From Hymenolepis diminuta (lineage: Eukaryota; Platyhelminthes; Cestoda; Cyclophyllidea; Hymenolepididae), in NCBI GenBank assembly GCA_900708905.1, contig CAADRB010000003.1, positions 3,525,691-3,589,690 of the forward strand: DNA of 64,000 nucleotides, written 5' to 3'. Under the pieces are notes generated by a model that saw only the letters and a program-made list of their open reading frames with translations, ran no database searches and was not told where the DNA came from. Numbering within the stretch: the stretch's first letter is position 1; each line of letters opens with the position of its first letter. The position numbers and the translations under genes are program-made. Below are positions 1-14,100 of the stretch, piece by piece.

Positions 1-904
1 ACTCCGGCTTTGCTAACGACTCACGATTCTAATCGGCAATGCGTAAGACATTCAAAGGAACTAAGTGACAGCAGTGGGCAGAAAATGAGTGAAAAAGGCG
101 ATCATACTCTCCTGGTTCTCCTGGGATATTGTATTCCAGTTTTGTAGTTTTTAGAGTTTGGTCTTTGTAGTAGGACACGCAACTATTGAATTGAAAAGAA
201 TAGAGGAATGGAATGATACACAGGAATGCATTGAATTAGGGAATGAATTTCGAGAATATTTGCCAAGAATTCGATTATTATTGTTCTTATTATTGACTTA
301 TGGAAATAAGGAAACATGTCAATAGTGGAGTATCATTAGGGGACGCTGAGCAATTTCGGCCGCATAATTAAGAACGAAGCAACAGTGGGAATCAAGACAG
401 TCATGTGACACATAAAGCAAATCAATCAATTTCCGATTTAAATTTAAATATATTTCCTTTTTCGTCTAGCGTCAATCTGCAGTAATCGGAGTGATAAGAA
501 CTCGAGTGAAAATAACTTTGTTCTCTATGAGGTTGATGATTGATAGAGAATGTGATATATCTCTTGAGGTCACTCAGGCGATCAAACACAATTTCCGTAA
601 TTGCACATTATTTATGAGGTTCAAGAGAAAGTATTAACTTAGAAGTGCAGTGATCCATGTGGACGTCTGTAAGGTCAAAGATCTCCAAATCGATTCGCAT
701 TCAGTGATGTAGTTGACTAACAACAATAGTCAGTTGTGGTTAATAAAAGTGATGGAAGAATGAGAATTTCTCATGAGAGTGGATACTCAGTCTTTACGCA
801 TGTTAAGAAATCAAATCTTACAGAAAATATTTTAAAAAATTTTCTGTCTTTTAGTCTTGTGACTCACACTCTTATCCGTCTTGTCAAGAAGAGTTTGTCC
901 ATTC

Positions 905-1130
905 TCCATCCTTCTATAACTCTCCCGTTTCATTTTAATTTATCCTCACTCGCGTCCTTGCTCAAATGACTTCCTTGTATTTCCATGCGCAAACATTGAC
1001 ACAAGCAGACACACGTCTGTCACTTATCTGCTCGTGCGCTTCCCTATCTTCCCTCCCCCTCATCTCTCTCTTACTCTCTCGAATCCTCATCGTGATTTAT
1101 TCAATACACTTTGGGCTACTCTCCAATCTT
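905..1130 (+). repeat. Dispersed pyrimidine-rich repeat, copy A
   Basis: It aligns by eye with the reverse strand of 48560-48805 and with 62505-62735. Shared blocks in order are CTATAACYSTCCC...TTTCATTT, a TTGCYCAARTGACT block, a YTGTCAYYTATCYGCTC block, and TCTTACTCTSTCRAATCC followed by CRYGRTTTATTC and CACTTTGG. Short open frames across it are a by-product of its C/T richness. The element class is unknown. Confidence 0.65.
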
Positions 1131-2540
1131 TCGAACTTGTGCAATTAACCATTTCTATGGTGTCTGAGTTTTCGATTTTCAGCAGTTTGCCGGTAACAGG
1201 ATCCGCTATCATTCGGTTATCGTTAATCGTACATTGGTACGTCCTTCAAACTTCCAAGAAGCCTCAAGCTGCTGTTCGACTCCTCAATCAACACGTCTTT
1301 TGCTATAAACGTCCAGCGATATCCCAGACATTTTTCAAACAGTTTTTGTGAACCTTAAATCCATCAATAACCCGTGTTGTCATATACGAGGCACCGACGA
1401 ACCCATTTCTACCACATATTTATTCAGTTTTTCTCCATCCAACACTACTCCCATGTTCCTCTGCCAGCTCTTCCCCATCTGCAACCACCAACTTTTGTTT
1501 TCAGCATCTCACAAACCCCCACTTTCTTGGTTTCCCTTTACCATTCCTCAATAACTTAATATCCCTATTAAGCCAATTTGTTTGTAAGGCTCTTCTGCAC
1601 TATTGTAGTGCTAGGAAACCCGGTCTCTCCGGCTTTGATTTATGTACTTACTAGATAAAGCTGGACTGCAGTTGAATAAAACAAGGCGAGATAAGATAGA
1701 AGTACAGTTACTTCAAACCATTTTGTTAGTTCAGCGGAAACTTTATATGTCATATCATTGATGTTGGAAGGTCAAAACACTGCATCGAATAACTGCCAGG
1801 CTGTCAGGAGCGACGTGCGCCTGCATATTGACAGACGACTCAGTGTTGATAGCATGGTCTAAATAGATCTGCACTAAGACACATCATACGAATAAGGAAA
1901 GGAATATGAAGAAGTGCAGATTCTATGTGATGTAAGAAAAACGGAAATGCGGACCAGGAGGCACAACGATTACAATTAGTGAGAATAGGCAGCTATTTCC
2001 CATCATGTTCACCTAGTTCTACCATGCGCGATAGCGACCGATGGCTATGTGGCTGATCTAGCCAATCGCCACACTGAGTTCCCAGTTCGACTTCTCCATT
2101 GGTCCATTCTGTGTAAGCGTATGCTTCAATTTGGTCTAGCACGATCGCGAGCCTGCTAACAACCTTGAGGCCAATATTTGAGAGCATTTGTGGGAAGTAC
2201 TCATCCGAGACGATACATAAATTCTGAGCGTTTGAATGTTGTTTTTTTGGCGTGCTATTAGTTTGCTTTCTTATTCCTTGTTCATCTGATGATTCTTGTC
2301 TTATTCCGTTAAAGCTGATGACCCTCTAGCAGTATCGCGCAGCTCTTTTAGATTGAAATTGAGCAAATCACTACTTGACATCATTCAAAATCGAAGAGTG
2401 TCATAATCCTCTCCTTTTATTTAGTGCAGAATTCAACTTCATGCCTTTCTCTCTCCAACCGATATCAGCATTTTGTTTTTCACTATACTAAATGGAGTTA
2501 ATTTGATCTTTCTAGTCATCTGAACGGGGCGTAAGACGAT

Positions 2541-2560
2541 GGTGAGACGATCGTCTCACC
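2541..2560. repeat. 20-bp perfect palindrome next to TATATATA
   Basis: GGTGAGACGATCGTCTCACC equals its own reverse complement and is followed directly by TATATATAG. No gene start is evident within 1 kb. It could be a binding site for a dimeric protein or a junction of element ends. Confidence 0.7.
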
Positions 2561-4154
2561 TATATATAGTATAAGTAGTTACTATGGAAATTAAAGCTAT
2601 TTTCTCTCGGTTTTAATCAGTCATACAACAATTTAATTAAAATCTACAAAAAACTTCATTTTTAAATAAATTTCTTCTCCTATTTGTTACCTGATACCAA
2701 ATTGCAAGGGGATTTACAAATGCACCATACAATGGGAATTCAACTGACCTTACATTTTTAAATCTACTGAGTTTTCCCAATTATTAGAGAGAAGCCAATA
2801 CCTTCAATTTGACTGCGCTACATAGCGACAGTTAAAATATGCTTAATTGTGATGCTTACGTTGACCTAATTCAAACAAGTAACTTAGGATCCAGAACCCA
2901 CAATTGCCTATAAATTTTAGCAATCATGAGCGGATATCCTGTTTTCGTTTTCAAACTAATTATCTCCATAATTCACAATTCTTTTTGTCCATATGTTAAT
3001 ATCCGCAATAAGACCTTAAATCTATTCTGTTAATATTATAACCCACACGTTTAAGATACGATCTACCAGTAAATGGAGCCAGAGAGTTCATGCCGATGGA
3101 ATCTATTTCCGCCGCGTCACTCAAGTATAGAGGCGTGGATGTGGTCGTAAAGAAAGCAACACCCATATGCAAGGAGGTGCCCAAAACGAAAAATCCTCAT
3201 CGATTGACCGAATAAGAAATGATGGAATTAACTTTGTAAGTACGCATCTAAGGATTTAAGGATACTTAGAGACCCGAGAAGGAAGGCAAAAATTGATGGT
3301 GGACAATGAAAGCAACCGGGAACTAGAAGTTCGACCACTTGGTCCTTGAGTTACATGGAGCAAGATTATACAGTAGTTGGGAGGAAGCACAAATGCGAAG
3401 AAATGAGTGAAAACTGATTGGTGAAAATAGATACTATTTTGAGCGCCACGGTTTCATCAACTCCGATGCGCCAGCAAAAATGACGTCATTAAAGATTCGA
3501 TGAAAAAATACAAATAACAGAGCCTGTCATTAAATTTTATTATATTTTTTTCAGCAATTTTGTCATCATACATCATTAAGGCAGGTACTATAACGCATTA
3601 ATGGTCGTTTAATAGATGAACAGTTTAATTCCTGTTTATTGCAACCAATGTGGCATCAAATGAGCCCGAAAAGAGTCGTGTTAATAAGATGGGGGACTTT
3701 TCTCCATGAGAATACACTTTTGAATACTAAGAATTAGGCCGTTTTGAAGCCAATCCTACTTCATATTTCTTCAGCCAATGAGATCGAATCCCACTCCATT
3801 ACACAAACACACATAATCAGCTGATGAACATGTGTCACAACTTGGAGTTCCTTGCCAAATCACAATTAGGACCGAAGTAAAAAAGGCCATTTCTCCGGTT
3901 TGAAATGTAGGCCATCAAAATTGGCGCTAACAACCACACACGTAAACATTAAAAATATAATTAAAAAATCGCCAAAATGGCATAAACACATTCACATAAA
4001 AATCCACTTGTTTAATACGAGCATAAAGCCTAAGATCTTAAATGCAAGTTTAATTATTAGTAAGATAAATTTTAAAAATGAAAAGTTGACAGTAAACAAG
4101 TTTTGTTTCTGTACAGTGACGGCATCACCCAACACAAACAAGTGTAGTCATCCC

Positions 4155-4310
4155 ATTGGCCCAAATGATTGTTTTTTTCTCCTATCCACAGCCGGACTGG
4201 TAGATCGACACACCTGCAGTGAAGTTCACCAATCACAATGCGACATTCATGACATTTATTGAACGTTAGAGCACTGGCCGGCTATTTTAATGGCAGAGGC
4301 AGCGACCAAT
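4155..4310 (+). promoter_or_regulatory. CCAAT-box cluster upstream of the giant gene
   Basis: ATTGG at 4155-4159 and CCAAT at 4229-4233 and 4306-4310, with local CpG enrichment continuing to about 4445, lie 160-315 nt before the ATG at 4469. There is no clear TATA box at a fitting distance. Likely a promoter by position and content; the transcription start is unknown. Confidence 0.4.
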
Positions 4311-4468
4311 CAGATAATTGAAAAGCCATGTTGTCATAGCAACGCTGCGCACGTTTTGCACACGATCCCTGCACGCTTATGCGCGCTTTTGCCAATTACA
4401 CATGCTAACATTATTACAATAATCAGAGTCGACATAGGAAGTGTATCTATCAGAGAACTATCGTCGAT

Positions 4469-5155
4469 ATGCAGAAGCCACACTTCATAGATAATGTGGA
4501 ATCTTACCTTATTTCCCTATCCCATAACATCCCCGATCTTCAGTGGTGGAAATTTGATTTTTCCTCGTCCATTTCCCCCAAACACGTGTGGATTAGTCTG
4601 CCACATGATGTCCAAGTAGTTTCTGGAAAGCAGTCCCTGCTTCCTTCCAATACCAGATTTCTTGGTCGACTGAATATTATCAGTTGGGGCGAAGATTGCT
4701 CTGTCAATGGCATACGAATAACACCGTCCCAACGTGATCAGTTGGTTTGTATCGAAACTCGAAGCCCAGATGATCAATCTCAAATTCTTTGGCTTGATAT
4801 AAATCGACCGGCAGTAGTGGAAACTCCATCTGGAAATAAGGAGGTTGTAGACGTCAGAAACCCCTCTCAACCGCTTCCAGGAAGCAAAATCTTTGGTTGG
4901 CTGTCTGGTTTGGAAATAGATCCTTCCAAACCTCAGTTGGTCAGAAAAGGGTGTTTTCTAGTTCCAGTGGACTTTTCCATTCGTGATGACGTTGCTGTTG
5001 TTCTCTCTCGACACTCCCAACTATCTGACGAAGACTCAATTTATGAGAAAGATTCAAAGTCAGGAAAAGTTATCATTGTCAATCCGCAAAGTAAGGATCT
5101 TTATTCTCATCCTTACGAGCTCATGGAAACTTCTCAGACTTGTCCTTCTATGGAG
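4469..5155 (+). CDS. First coding exon of the giant gene (unrecognised N-terminal domain, 229 aa)
   Basis: The longest open stretch at the 5' end starts with ATG at 4469 and ends at a good donor (GTAAGA) in phase 0. It is less biased in composition than the rest of the protein, with several Trp (a WW pair about 27 residues in, further W at about 42, 74 and 111), suggesting a folded domain of mixed beta structure. I do not recognise the family. The upstream sequence carries three CCAAT boxes (4155-4310) and no other supportable exon, so this ATG is the best start. A more distal coding exon outside the window or hidden in 1-4468 cannot be excluded. Confidence 0.62.
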
Positions 5156-8100
5156 GTAAGATGATAAATCGATCTGTTTTACAGAGCATGTTTGCACATA
5201 ACCTGTTTCGTGGCTTCACTGTCAAGTGTATTTCATAATATCACATCTGGCATGTTACCATCTATTGGTTCCTAATTTTAGGAAGTGTTGCTTTCTTCTC
5301 AAATTAAAACCTCAACTACCAAATATAGTCGATATTTTGATCAATTGATAGGTGCCGATAATATTTTAATCAGATTAATGATAAAGACCACAAAAACGAT
5401 GTATCCCAGAGTATTACCAAACAGAACTTCGACCTTTTTTCTCTTAAACTCTTATTGCGAGGCAACACATCATATCCTTAATTATCACATGCTTCACCCA
5501 ATAATTATTCTGAAATTACGAGGAGTTGCATGTTGAGCGTCTGTCGCAGCCAAGAATACACCGAAGAACATCTTCCACGTCAGTCCGAGTAGAGGATGGA
5601 AAACCGCAACATCTTAAACCTCTACAGTATGATTTATAAGTTAATGAGTCATAATTTCTGGCTCATCTCGATATGTTGAACAACTCTCAGATGTTGGCAA
5701 GGTTTAGTCATTGGAAATCAACTTCAACTTTGGCGCTAATTGGTCGTATGAAAACTTAAAGAAAGCAGATTAAATTGACCTTAAAATTTGTAATATCTTA
5801 TTTAAAACCTCACTTAAAATAATTAAAAGTATGCATTGCTATGGCGGCTAAGAGCTCTTTGAAATCAATGTTTAATTTGAAATTTCGCGTGAGTAAATGA
5901 TCAGCTGTTTTGTTCACGTGTTGTTCAGTTCTCTCTCCGTTGCTTTTGGCACAGGGATTTGCAGTTTCAGGCGATTATGCAACGCACAGAGTCTTGATTC
6001 CTTTTTTTTTCATGATTCCTCGTAAATTGGCAACTCATCGCGTGATTTTTCTCTGCACTCTATGCCAGGTGTCCTACTGGGTGTGTGAAGGAGGCGTAGA
6101 CGTTCCGTCTCCTTTGTCCCACAAGGAGGCAGACCAATCTAATTTTGGTCTAAAGTTTAAAGTTATTGACATTAGATGTAAAAATTAGTTAGCAAAGTGT
6201 GTGTTTTTAGGGCTGCATCTAGAAATTCCTTATAGTTAGTCACTTGGGTGACTTTATCTAACTTTAATGGTTGGTTACCATAGATTTTATCATTTAAAGC
6301 AGCATATATTAAAAGGATAGTCTTTTGACCTGCCATATAATGTTAAAGATATCATAACCAGAACCGCCAAGCTTTTTTCGGCTACCTTAGAGGATAAATT
6401 AATGGAGGTGGTGTGACCGATCACTCGATGAAGTCAACCAATCAATAAGGCCTGAACGTTGGGAACATGGAATCATCCAGGAATCAGGGGGTCAAATCCT
6501 GACATTTGAATTTTGAACCATTAAGACGTGACTTAGGGGACTATAAAAATTTGGTGAACTATGAAAAAAGTGATGAATCGACACTTCAAACGAAATAAGG
6601 CCCCTTTGATGCCTGTTTTTCTACTCGACTGCCACCCCTTCCCATTCCTCGAGGTCAGATGCTTTCGCATGGCTAAAACTTATGCAAATATCTTCTTTGT
6701 TATAGATAATAGCAATAAGAGCTTCAAGTTATCTATTCAAAGCAATGGATCTGCTTTAATCAATTTTCACAACGAACCTATTCTTAAAAGGGTTTTCCGT
6801 TACTAGTTAAGATTGTCATAGCTTCATACAGTGGAAGGATCCGGTAAGAACCGACACTACTGAAATGATAAGTATTTTATTTTTTTCCTAAAATTTTAAA
6901 TTCTTCTTTCGTTTTCCATTCCTCATATACTGACGAATTATTAAGAACCACATTAGTAAAAGTCCTTAAATTTAAAAGCACATTTAAATATTTAAATGAA
7001 TAATGAATTATTAACCATTAAATATATCGCATTAAAATTCTATATTTACATTAATAAAATTCATATATATTTATGAATTTCTTTTTAGAACACCGAATCT
7101 CTTCGTGAAGATGAACATCTTCAGGAGATGGGAGAGGACTTCGAATTTCCCGCGACCATGATGGACGAGGAGACAGGCGAAAGTGATACCAATCTATCGG
7201 AGACTCTGGTTGAAATTGAGGATCTTTTCGGTCGAGTCGTTTGGATAATTCAAAACGAATCAGACAGTGACAGGACAACTCGTGACAAAATTATCGAAGC
7301 CCAACGACACAGAATTGAAATGCAATTAGAGGAAATGAGGAATTTGGAAGAGGTGATTCAACTGTTTAATCAGTCACGGCCATTCGTTCATTCTATTTAA
7401 TTTTTTAGGTGAAATATTAGAATTTTGAGGGAGGTACGACTGATGAAAAAGAAATATTTATTTAATTTTTATTGACATTCCCATAGTCTGTATTTTTCTC
7501 TTTGATTGATTTAAAACGTAGATGGTGTTAAATGGCACACACTTTGGTGGTGATGGTTAATGAAGTGCGTAAAATTTTGGACTTGAATCGAAATTTCATA
7601 CGACATAAGCAAAATCTATAGGTACAATAGCAGATAAATTGCAGAAAATAAAATCAAATGAACCTATCGCGTCGATTAAGATTAAATCGGAAGAACGAAC
7701 GACCACAATTTGAAGTTAAAGGAAAATTAAAAAGGTGCATGAAGTATCATAGACGATGGCGAATGTCCATTAAATGCTCCGTCCAGTTATTCGCAAATCT
7801 AAGCCCTTCTTGATCAATACCCTTTCGCACATTTCCACTCTTGGCTGAGACGACATAGCAGACGAGGTTCAGACCTTATGAATTTATAATCCATTAGCTT
7901 TCCGTAGGCCAGTCTTTACTGTCTGGACGATTTGGCCAAGTTAATACCACTACCTCAAAATTTAAAGTCCACTATCGGTGAAATTCGAGATAGAACAGTA
8001 AAATATGATTTTACTCAAACAGGTTCCAAAAGGAAGCAATTACTTCTCATTTTACTAAGAGGTGATGTTTCAATTCTCATAAAATCGGGGAGTTGTCTAC

Positions 8101-11100
8101 TTGTTTGAATGAACTGGGTTCACTCTGTATGCGTTAATAGTAGGGATTTCCTTTTTGAAATTGTACAAATGTTGACTTTAAAAGTGTGCCATCCTGGTTC
8201 CAATGGTCTGGCTGGATGATAAGCTCTCTTTCAGACATTCCGACCTCAGTAGGAGTGGCCTTCCATTGTCATCAAATCTATCCCGTGTGTGGGCTCAAAC
8301 AATCTTAATTTCATAAAATACCAAAAGTGTCCTCATTTAGTTCTCCGAATTTAAAGCCACTTTTTGCTTGAGTTGAGGCAGCCCAGACAATCGACCTGCA
8401 TAACTTTCTACTTCCCAACCGTATAGCAACTAGTTATTCTCAAAAAAGCTATTAAGCGTGCTCCGCATTTGCCCCCTATTTTAGATCTTTTGGTCTTCTT
8501 TTTGGTAAAATCTTGTGATCTACGGTTTATCGAGTATCAGTTAATTAATAACAGACGTACACACGACAGCGCCTGACGTCTCAAGAGGAGAAAATATTCT
8601 CCCAACAAATCACTGAACTCCTTCACCCTCCTTCTCCTCCTCCTTCACTTATGTTGAATTATTGATTTTTTATTATAGGAGGGTCAAAGCAATGAATTCA
8701 ATCGGCCTCTATCATTGTTGGAGAAACTTCTAGCAATTCTCACCTGCCTTCTTGAAATTGGTGAGAAGGTAAGTCGAGCGAATTTTATAATGTATTTCAA
8801 GTTGGCTGAAAGTCATGTAAGCTCGTTTAAACATGTAGAGGTGTGTGTACGCAGATGATTCACTCGTTCACCGTACCGAATTGCTAGATTCGCGTTTCCG
8901 CTTGTTTCGTCACTTATCAAGAGTGTACACTCATGAGCGACAATTACTTTCGTGACAGTCTGGCAAGTAACCATCACAGGAATAACAACATCATTCAAAT
9001 TTTTAACTTTATCTAAATTTGCACAAAAAACATACATTTTAGAATTAAATTCGACCTTCAAGATCAGCCAATAACGTTGCGCTGGCTCTAAATATCCTGA
9101 AATCATAAACCCAATGAAAATCAACAGCATTGAATTAAATAATAATCCATAATTTGTGCTGTTAAGGAGATTTCGAATAGATTTAATAATTTCAAAATGT
9201 TATTTAATGCGCTTTTGTAAATATTATTTTCTTTAATTGAGCGATTTACCAAATAAATTAGCACTTTTTAATTGATTTACCTTATTTATCAATGAAAATT
9301 CAATTGGTATTTTTATCACTTCTATAATTTTTAGCTTAATTTTAATTAAAGCCATCACCTAGGTTTGTTTATAATTAGTTTTTGGGACATTGTAATCATT
9401 ACTAGGGTGCTCATATTAACACACCTAAATTAAAACAAAGAGTGAGTTCGAAAGGAAAATTCAGATTTCATTATCTCGGGATTTATTCAGACGGTCTGGA
9501 ATGTGAGCATTTTTAGCTTCAAAATATGAAAAAAACGTAGTAAATATTTCCCCTGAACTCTGGGGTCAAGTAAATGTTACCCAAATTGCCTAAAAAAGGG
9601 TCGAGACGGGAGTCTAATGGTATCTTAGATCCACTGCATCTCCACAAAACGGCACTGCGACTGTCTCGTCATCTGATTCATTTTGCACAAAAACAATTCC
9701 AAAAAATTGTCTGCTCTCATATATTTATGGGGTTTTTCATACTTGTAATTTAATTCCCACCGTAGATACATGTAATTACCGAATTTAAAAAAAGTTGTAT
9801 GCAACAGTTAAGTAATCGGTTACAAAATTCCCAATAAATTTTGAGCACGAAGAGCAATTTAGTATGAGCCAAATCTTTGATAGGAGAAATCTTTTGAGAT
9901 ATGCCGATTTTAAGAGTAATCCCCTCGAAATTCACTTATTTTTCCCACTACATCATCTTTGATTAGACACGAATTAGTCATAACTTGCACGTCGGTTTTT
10001 ATTGGTTCGTAGGTGAATATGCACAGAAGGGTAGATAAACCACTTCTATTGCAATTGGTCAAGGACACTCTCCCAAAATTAACCCCGTGGGTGAAGGACC
10101 AATCAGAAGACGAGCATTCTTGTTTAGAGCTTGCGCGTGAAAGTCTTAGTCACCTTACAAATATCCAATCAGCATTGACCTATTTCGCGTGCACGGACCA
10201 ATCGGGCATTGATCTCAAGTCATTGATTTCAGATGCGCAATTATATTTGAACAAGTGCATTGAAGGAAGAATCAATGATAAGGTAATTCCTTAATCACAT
10301 TTCTAGCTAAACCAAACAGTATTCTGATTTTTTAACATGACTTTCAGTTGAAAGATCGGCCAACCGATGATCGACATCGTTTCAATATAAATAATGTCCT
10401 GTCAAACTTTGTTGAAACTTTCAATGAATTGTTGTCGAAGGTTTCATCTATGAAAGTTTCTCCAAATAGAACAAATTGGAATTTGCAGCAGTTAAGTGAG
10501 CACCTATCCGAAAACGCAAATTTCTTAAAGGTATGTTCCGAAAGTATCCGTAAACGTTCCGTTTTTAGGCAAACTGTGCATGGATTTCGTGCCTACTGGA
10601 TGAGGAGATATTAGAGAGACTTGGAATTTCTCAGCGAATTTACAATAATTTGAAGGTCCTTTACGATCATGCATTAAAGGCCTACAAACACTTGATAATT
10701 CGTTCACGATTGGTGTGTGAACATTCGGGTCTACAAGCACTGGCATCTAGGCTAACCCGTAAGATATAAATTCATATTGATTATGTCTAATTACCGATTT
10801 TGCAGGTATCCTTGAAAAATCATCAAAGTGTACCCTAAATCGATGGGAGATTTGTCAATTGGAAAAGGAATTGGATAGTTGCGAGACTGAATGCGTTTTT
10901 GAAGTTCTTACAAGCGCAGAAGGATATAGTGAATTCATTCAGGAAGTGATTTGCCAACTAAGAGAATCAATCCAGAAGATTAGAAGTAACTTGAATGAAG
11001 TTGAAATTAACCAGGAATCTTTTACGGAAGAATTTTCAGAACGTCTTAATATGTAAGTCTAATTTATTTTGTTAAATAATAAATCCCATTCCCTTCATTC

Positions 11101-14100
11101 AATTCGTTTCAATTCAGTTATTTTATCTCTATTGGTTGTCTGTGTTTAAAAGGAATATTTTTATCAGCGCCAATATGAGCTTTGCTTAAAAACGATAGAT
11201 AATGGTAACCTTGTTGAAAAATCTTATTCACCAAGGTAGCAGGATACTCCGAACCAGTTTAGAGATTATTTTCATAGGTTTTCAATTTTAGTTGGGTAAT
11301 CAGTATAGAATTATATCTACGTAGCCCTAAATTTGACTGAGTAATTTCCCACGAAAATTGACACATTCGTACCCATCGAAGGAAGTGAATATAATTAACA
11401 TCGTTGTAACGGTTTCTATGCGGACCGATTGAATATAGTCTTAGAGCTCAAATTGATTTTGTGCAGTTTTTGCGCCGATAAGCTCTTGGCATGCCTAGTA
11501 TCATCATATCCACATATAAGTCCCTAAAATATGGAAATTAAACCTAAGGAACCTGTATGTATTTCTCAAAAGTATATTCAGGTCACGTTGACTGACACAT
11601 CTCATCTTCAAATTGTCGTACGTCGAGATTTTGTTAGTCACTCATCACAGAGGGACAACCTAACTGTCGTAATCGGTCTGTGGGGTACATCCCATTTTCG
11701 TAAGCTCCGCGCACAAGCTTATTTCCCCCCCCCCCCNCCTCCTCATGACCTTTGTTGAAATTGTTGTATAAATAAGGTTTTGCTATATTCTACCAAGGTA
11801 AAATGAAAAGTTTATAAGGGTGTAGAATAGAAAGGTGGACGAAGAGTGAGGGAGAATAAATACTCTGCTACAATGGCTGCTTTTGTTACTCGCTGCCAGG
11901 GATGTGATTGAGTACATCTCAGGCCCTAGCTGCTCATTGGCTTCTCTGACTTCTCATGCTACTCTGGTAGCTGTTAAAATTGCCGGCTTAGCCTACTTCC
12001 GATCCCCCAGTAGCAGTGCGCTTGACAGATACACCCTTCATCCTTTTGTTTGCAATGAAAATAATATTTTGAGCTTTTGTGAAAATTTGCGAGCGTCTCC
12101 CTATCATTTCTTTCCACTCGATCACTAGGGACACATTGACCGACTTCAGCCCCGGTCAGAGGCCCGTTGATAGTATTTTTGCAAAGAAACTCTTGCACAA
12201 ATACGTAAAGTGAGGTATCCGGCATCTCTCCCACTTTGCAAATCACTATGACATTGTGAAAAGCTTTTACTTGAGTGCATTGCCGTTACTGCTGCCAAAA
12301 GAATTTTTTCTTTTCCTTATTTGAAAACCACAGGACCTCGCTCTTAAGTTATGACGATCGTTGTGATTTTAAAGCAGATATGCGAATATTTAATGGTTAG
12401 GTAAGACTAAACATAAAAATACCATAATAGGGCAATAACTAATGGGATGCTTACTTCTAGTCACCAGTGTGTATTTAATATTTTTGTGGAGAAACATAAA
12501 AGCCAACGACATTCTTATTTGACAACCAACCTATTCGAACCGATGACAGGCTGGAACTTCGAGACTGCATAAATAACCACTGATTTGAACTCAAAGACTA
12601 CTTTCTAGATCTGACCACTTTAAATGAGTTGAAAATGCGGTAATGCCAAAGTCTGATTCACTGCTTTCCAACTGCAGTGGTCCACATGGGCAAGAGGAAT
12701 CATAATTTGGCTGGTTGACTGTCAAAAGCACAGGCACTCCTTTGTCTACCCTTGTTTGCGGTTTCTTTTCATTTGATCTGATTTATTTCGACGTATCTTT
12801 TTGGACTACAATCTGGGTGTTCCAATGCAGAATAATCATGCCGGATGTTGATGAGAACTGATCGTTATCACCTAATATTACCAATTCCACTGGATCAAGC
12901 GAACCGGAAGGAGATGGCAGATTAATCATAATTCATACTCTTAATTAATATTGCGCTCCTATTTATGTGTAAATGTGGTCATGTGATAGACTGATTCTCT
13001 GGTTAACAGGGAGAAGAATCCATTACCAACAGAACGATCTTAAAATCAAATATTTGAAAATTGATTTCTGTTCACATGGATCAAATTTCACTCAAAGCAT
13101 CGAAAATGTTTGCTTCTGCTTCCTTTCACTTCATTAACAAGATGTTTCTTTCACGAGCATCAGAAGTTACTTAATTATATCAAGACTCAATAGACTTTCC
13201 ATATTTTGCGTAAGGATTAACTCCCAGGGAAAAAATAGCATTTGTGTATCATTGTCGTTTTTTTGAGTGTATCTGGATTAATGATTTATGGTTAGGAGTA
13301 GATCAATATATGATTTTGATGTTAAAACTGATGTGCTTTGTGTTTTAGCGTAATTTCCCAACCAAACCGATCAATGTCTTCGAAATCTTCATTTGAGTCG
13401 CTTCTAGGTGGATGGTACCTTCAAACGACGTCAACGACTTCTAATCAAGTGAACGAATTGATAAGCCAACTGGAACGGGACGTATCTGAAAGCCTGCAGA
13501 ATTCTTTAGTCGTAGATGATTACGTCTCTCAGTTAGAGGATTTTATTCGTCAAATTCCATCTACAGTACCTTCCAGTGCTGAAGCTCTGAGTCTTCGAGA
13601 AACATTACTAATTGTCTCAGACATGATTCACCGTGGAAATGCTGCAGTTCAGCTCCTGGAGCGTCTTTCATTTTTAATGAATCTTCATACTACCCCACGG
13701 TTACAGGAAATGCGTTTTGCTTATCCGAGAGCTGTGGAGAGCCTGTCGTTGTGTTTTCAAGCACTTGAAGGTGTTCTTCGAGAGTTTATGGAATGGAGAA
13801 ACACGTTGCTGCTCGTATCTGATCCCGACGAGGCTGATATTTCAACTCAGGCTGTGATTGAATCGATAAACTTTGCCATGGATGTATTAACTCAGGAAGC
13901 TGTTCACACCGGAATCATCGAATTCATAGATGCACCCGATTTTCTGTCTAAAACTCTTGCCTGGTTATCTAGTCTCCCCTCCTATCTTCTGAGTTTCCCA
14001 GATGCCTTTTCTGAATCACGACATGAAAATTCAACTGTATTCAAGCAAACCGACTCACTCCTGTATCAAATCCTTGACCTTGAATGGCACTTGGCTGATT

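Larger units (their letters stand above)
1..4468. other. Intergenic region upstream of the giant gene
   Basis: No gene can be supported. Open frames at 736-1559 fall in a pyrimidine-rich dispersed repeat, and the small minus-strand frames at 1993-2187 and 2996-3184 have no recognised family. A 20-bp palindrome lies at 2541-2560. The last 300 bp look like a promoter. Confidence 0.6.

Noticed and set aside
736..1559. Cluster of overlapping plus-strand open frames of 60-105 codons
   Set aside because: They lie in C/T-rich dispersed repeat sequence, overlap in several frames, and show no domain or splice structure.
1993..2187. Minus-strand 64-codon frame with ordinary-looking composition
   Set aside because: No family recognised and no splice partners; it could be an old element fragment but I cannot support it.
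11737..11737. Ambiguous base in a poly-C run (another at 33076 in a G-rich run)
   Set aside because: Sequencing or assembly uncertainty in homopolymers, not biology; both fall in introns and do not affect gene models.
11974..12246. Minus-strand frame of 90 codons in intron 7
   Set aside because: Opposed by an equally long plus-strand frame, with no recognised motif despite several Cys/His; not enough for a gene.
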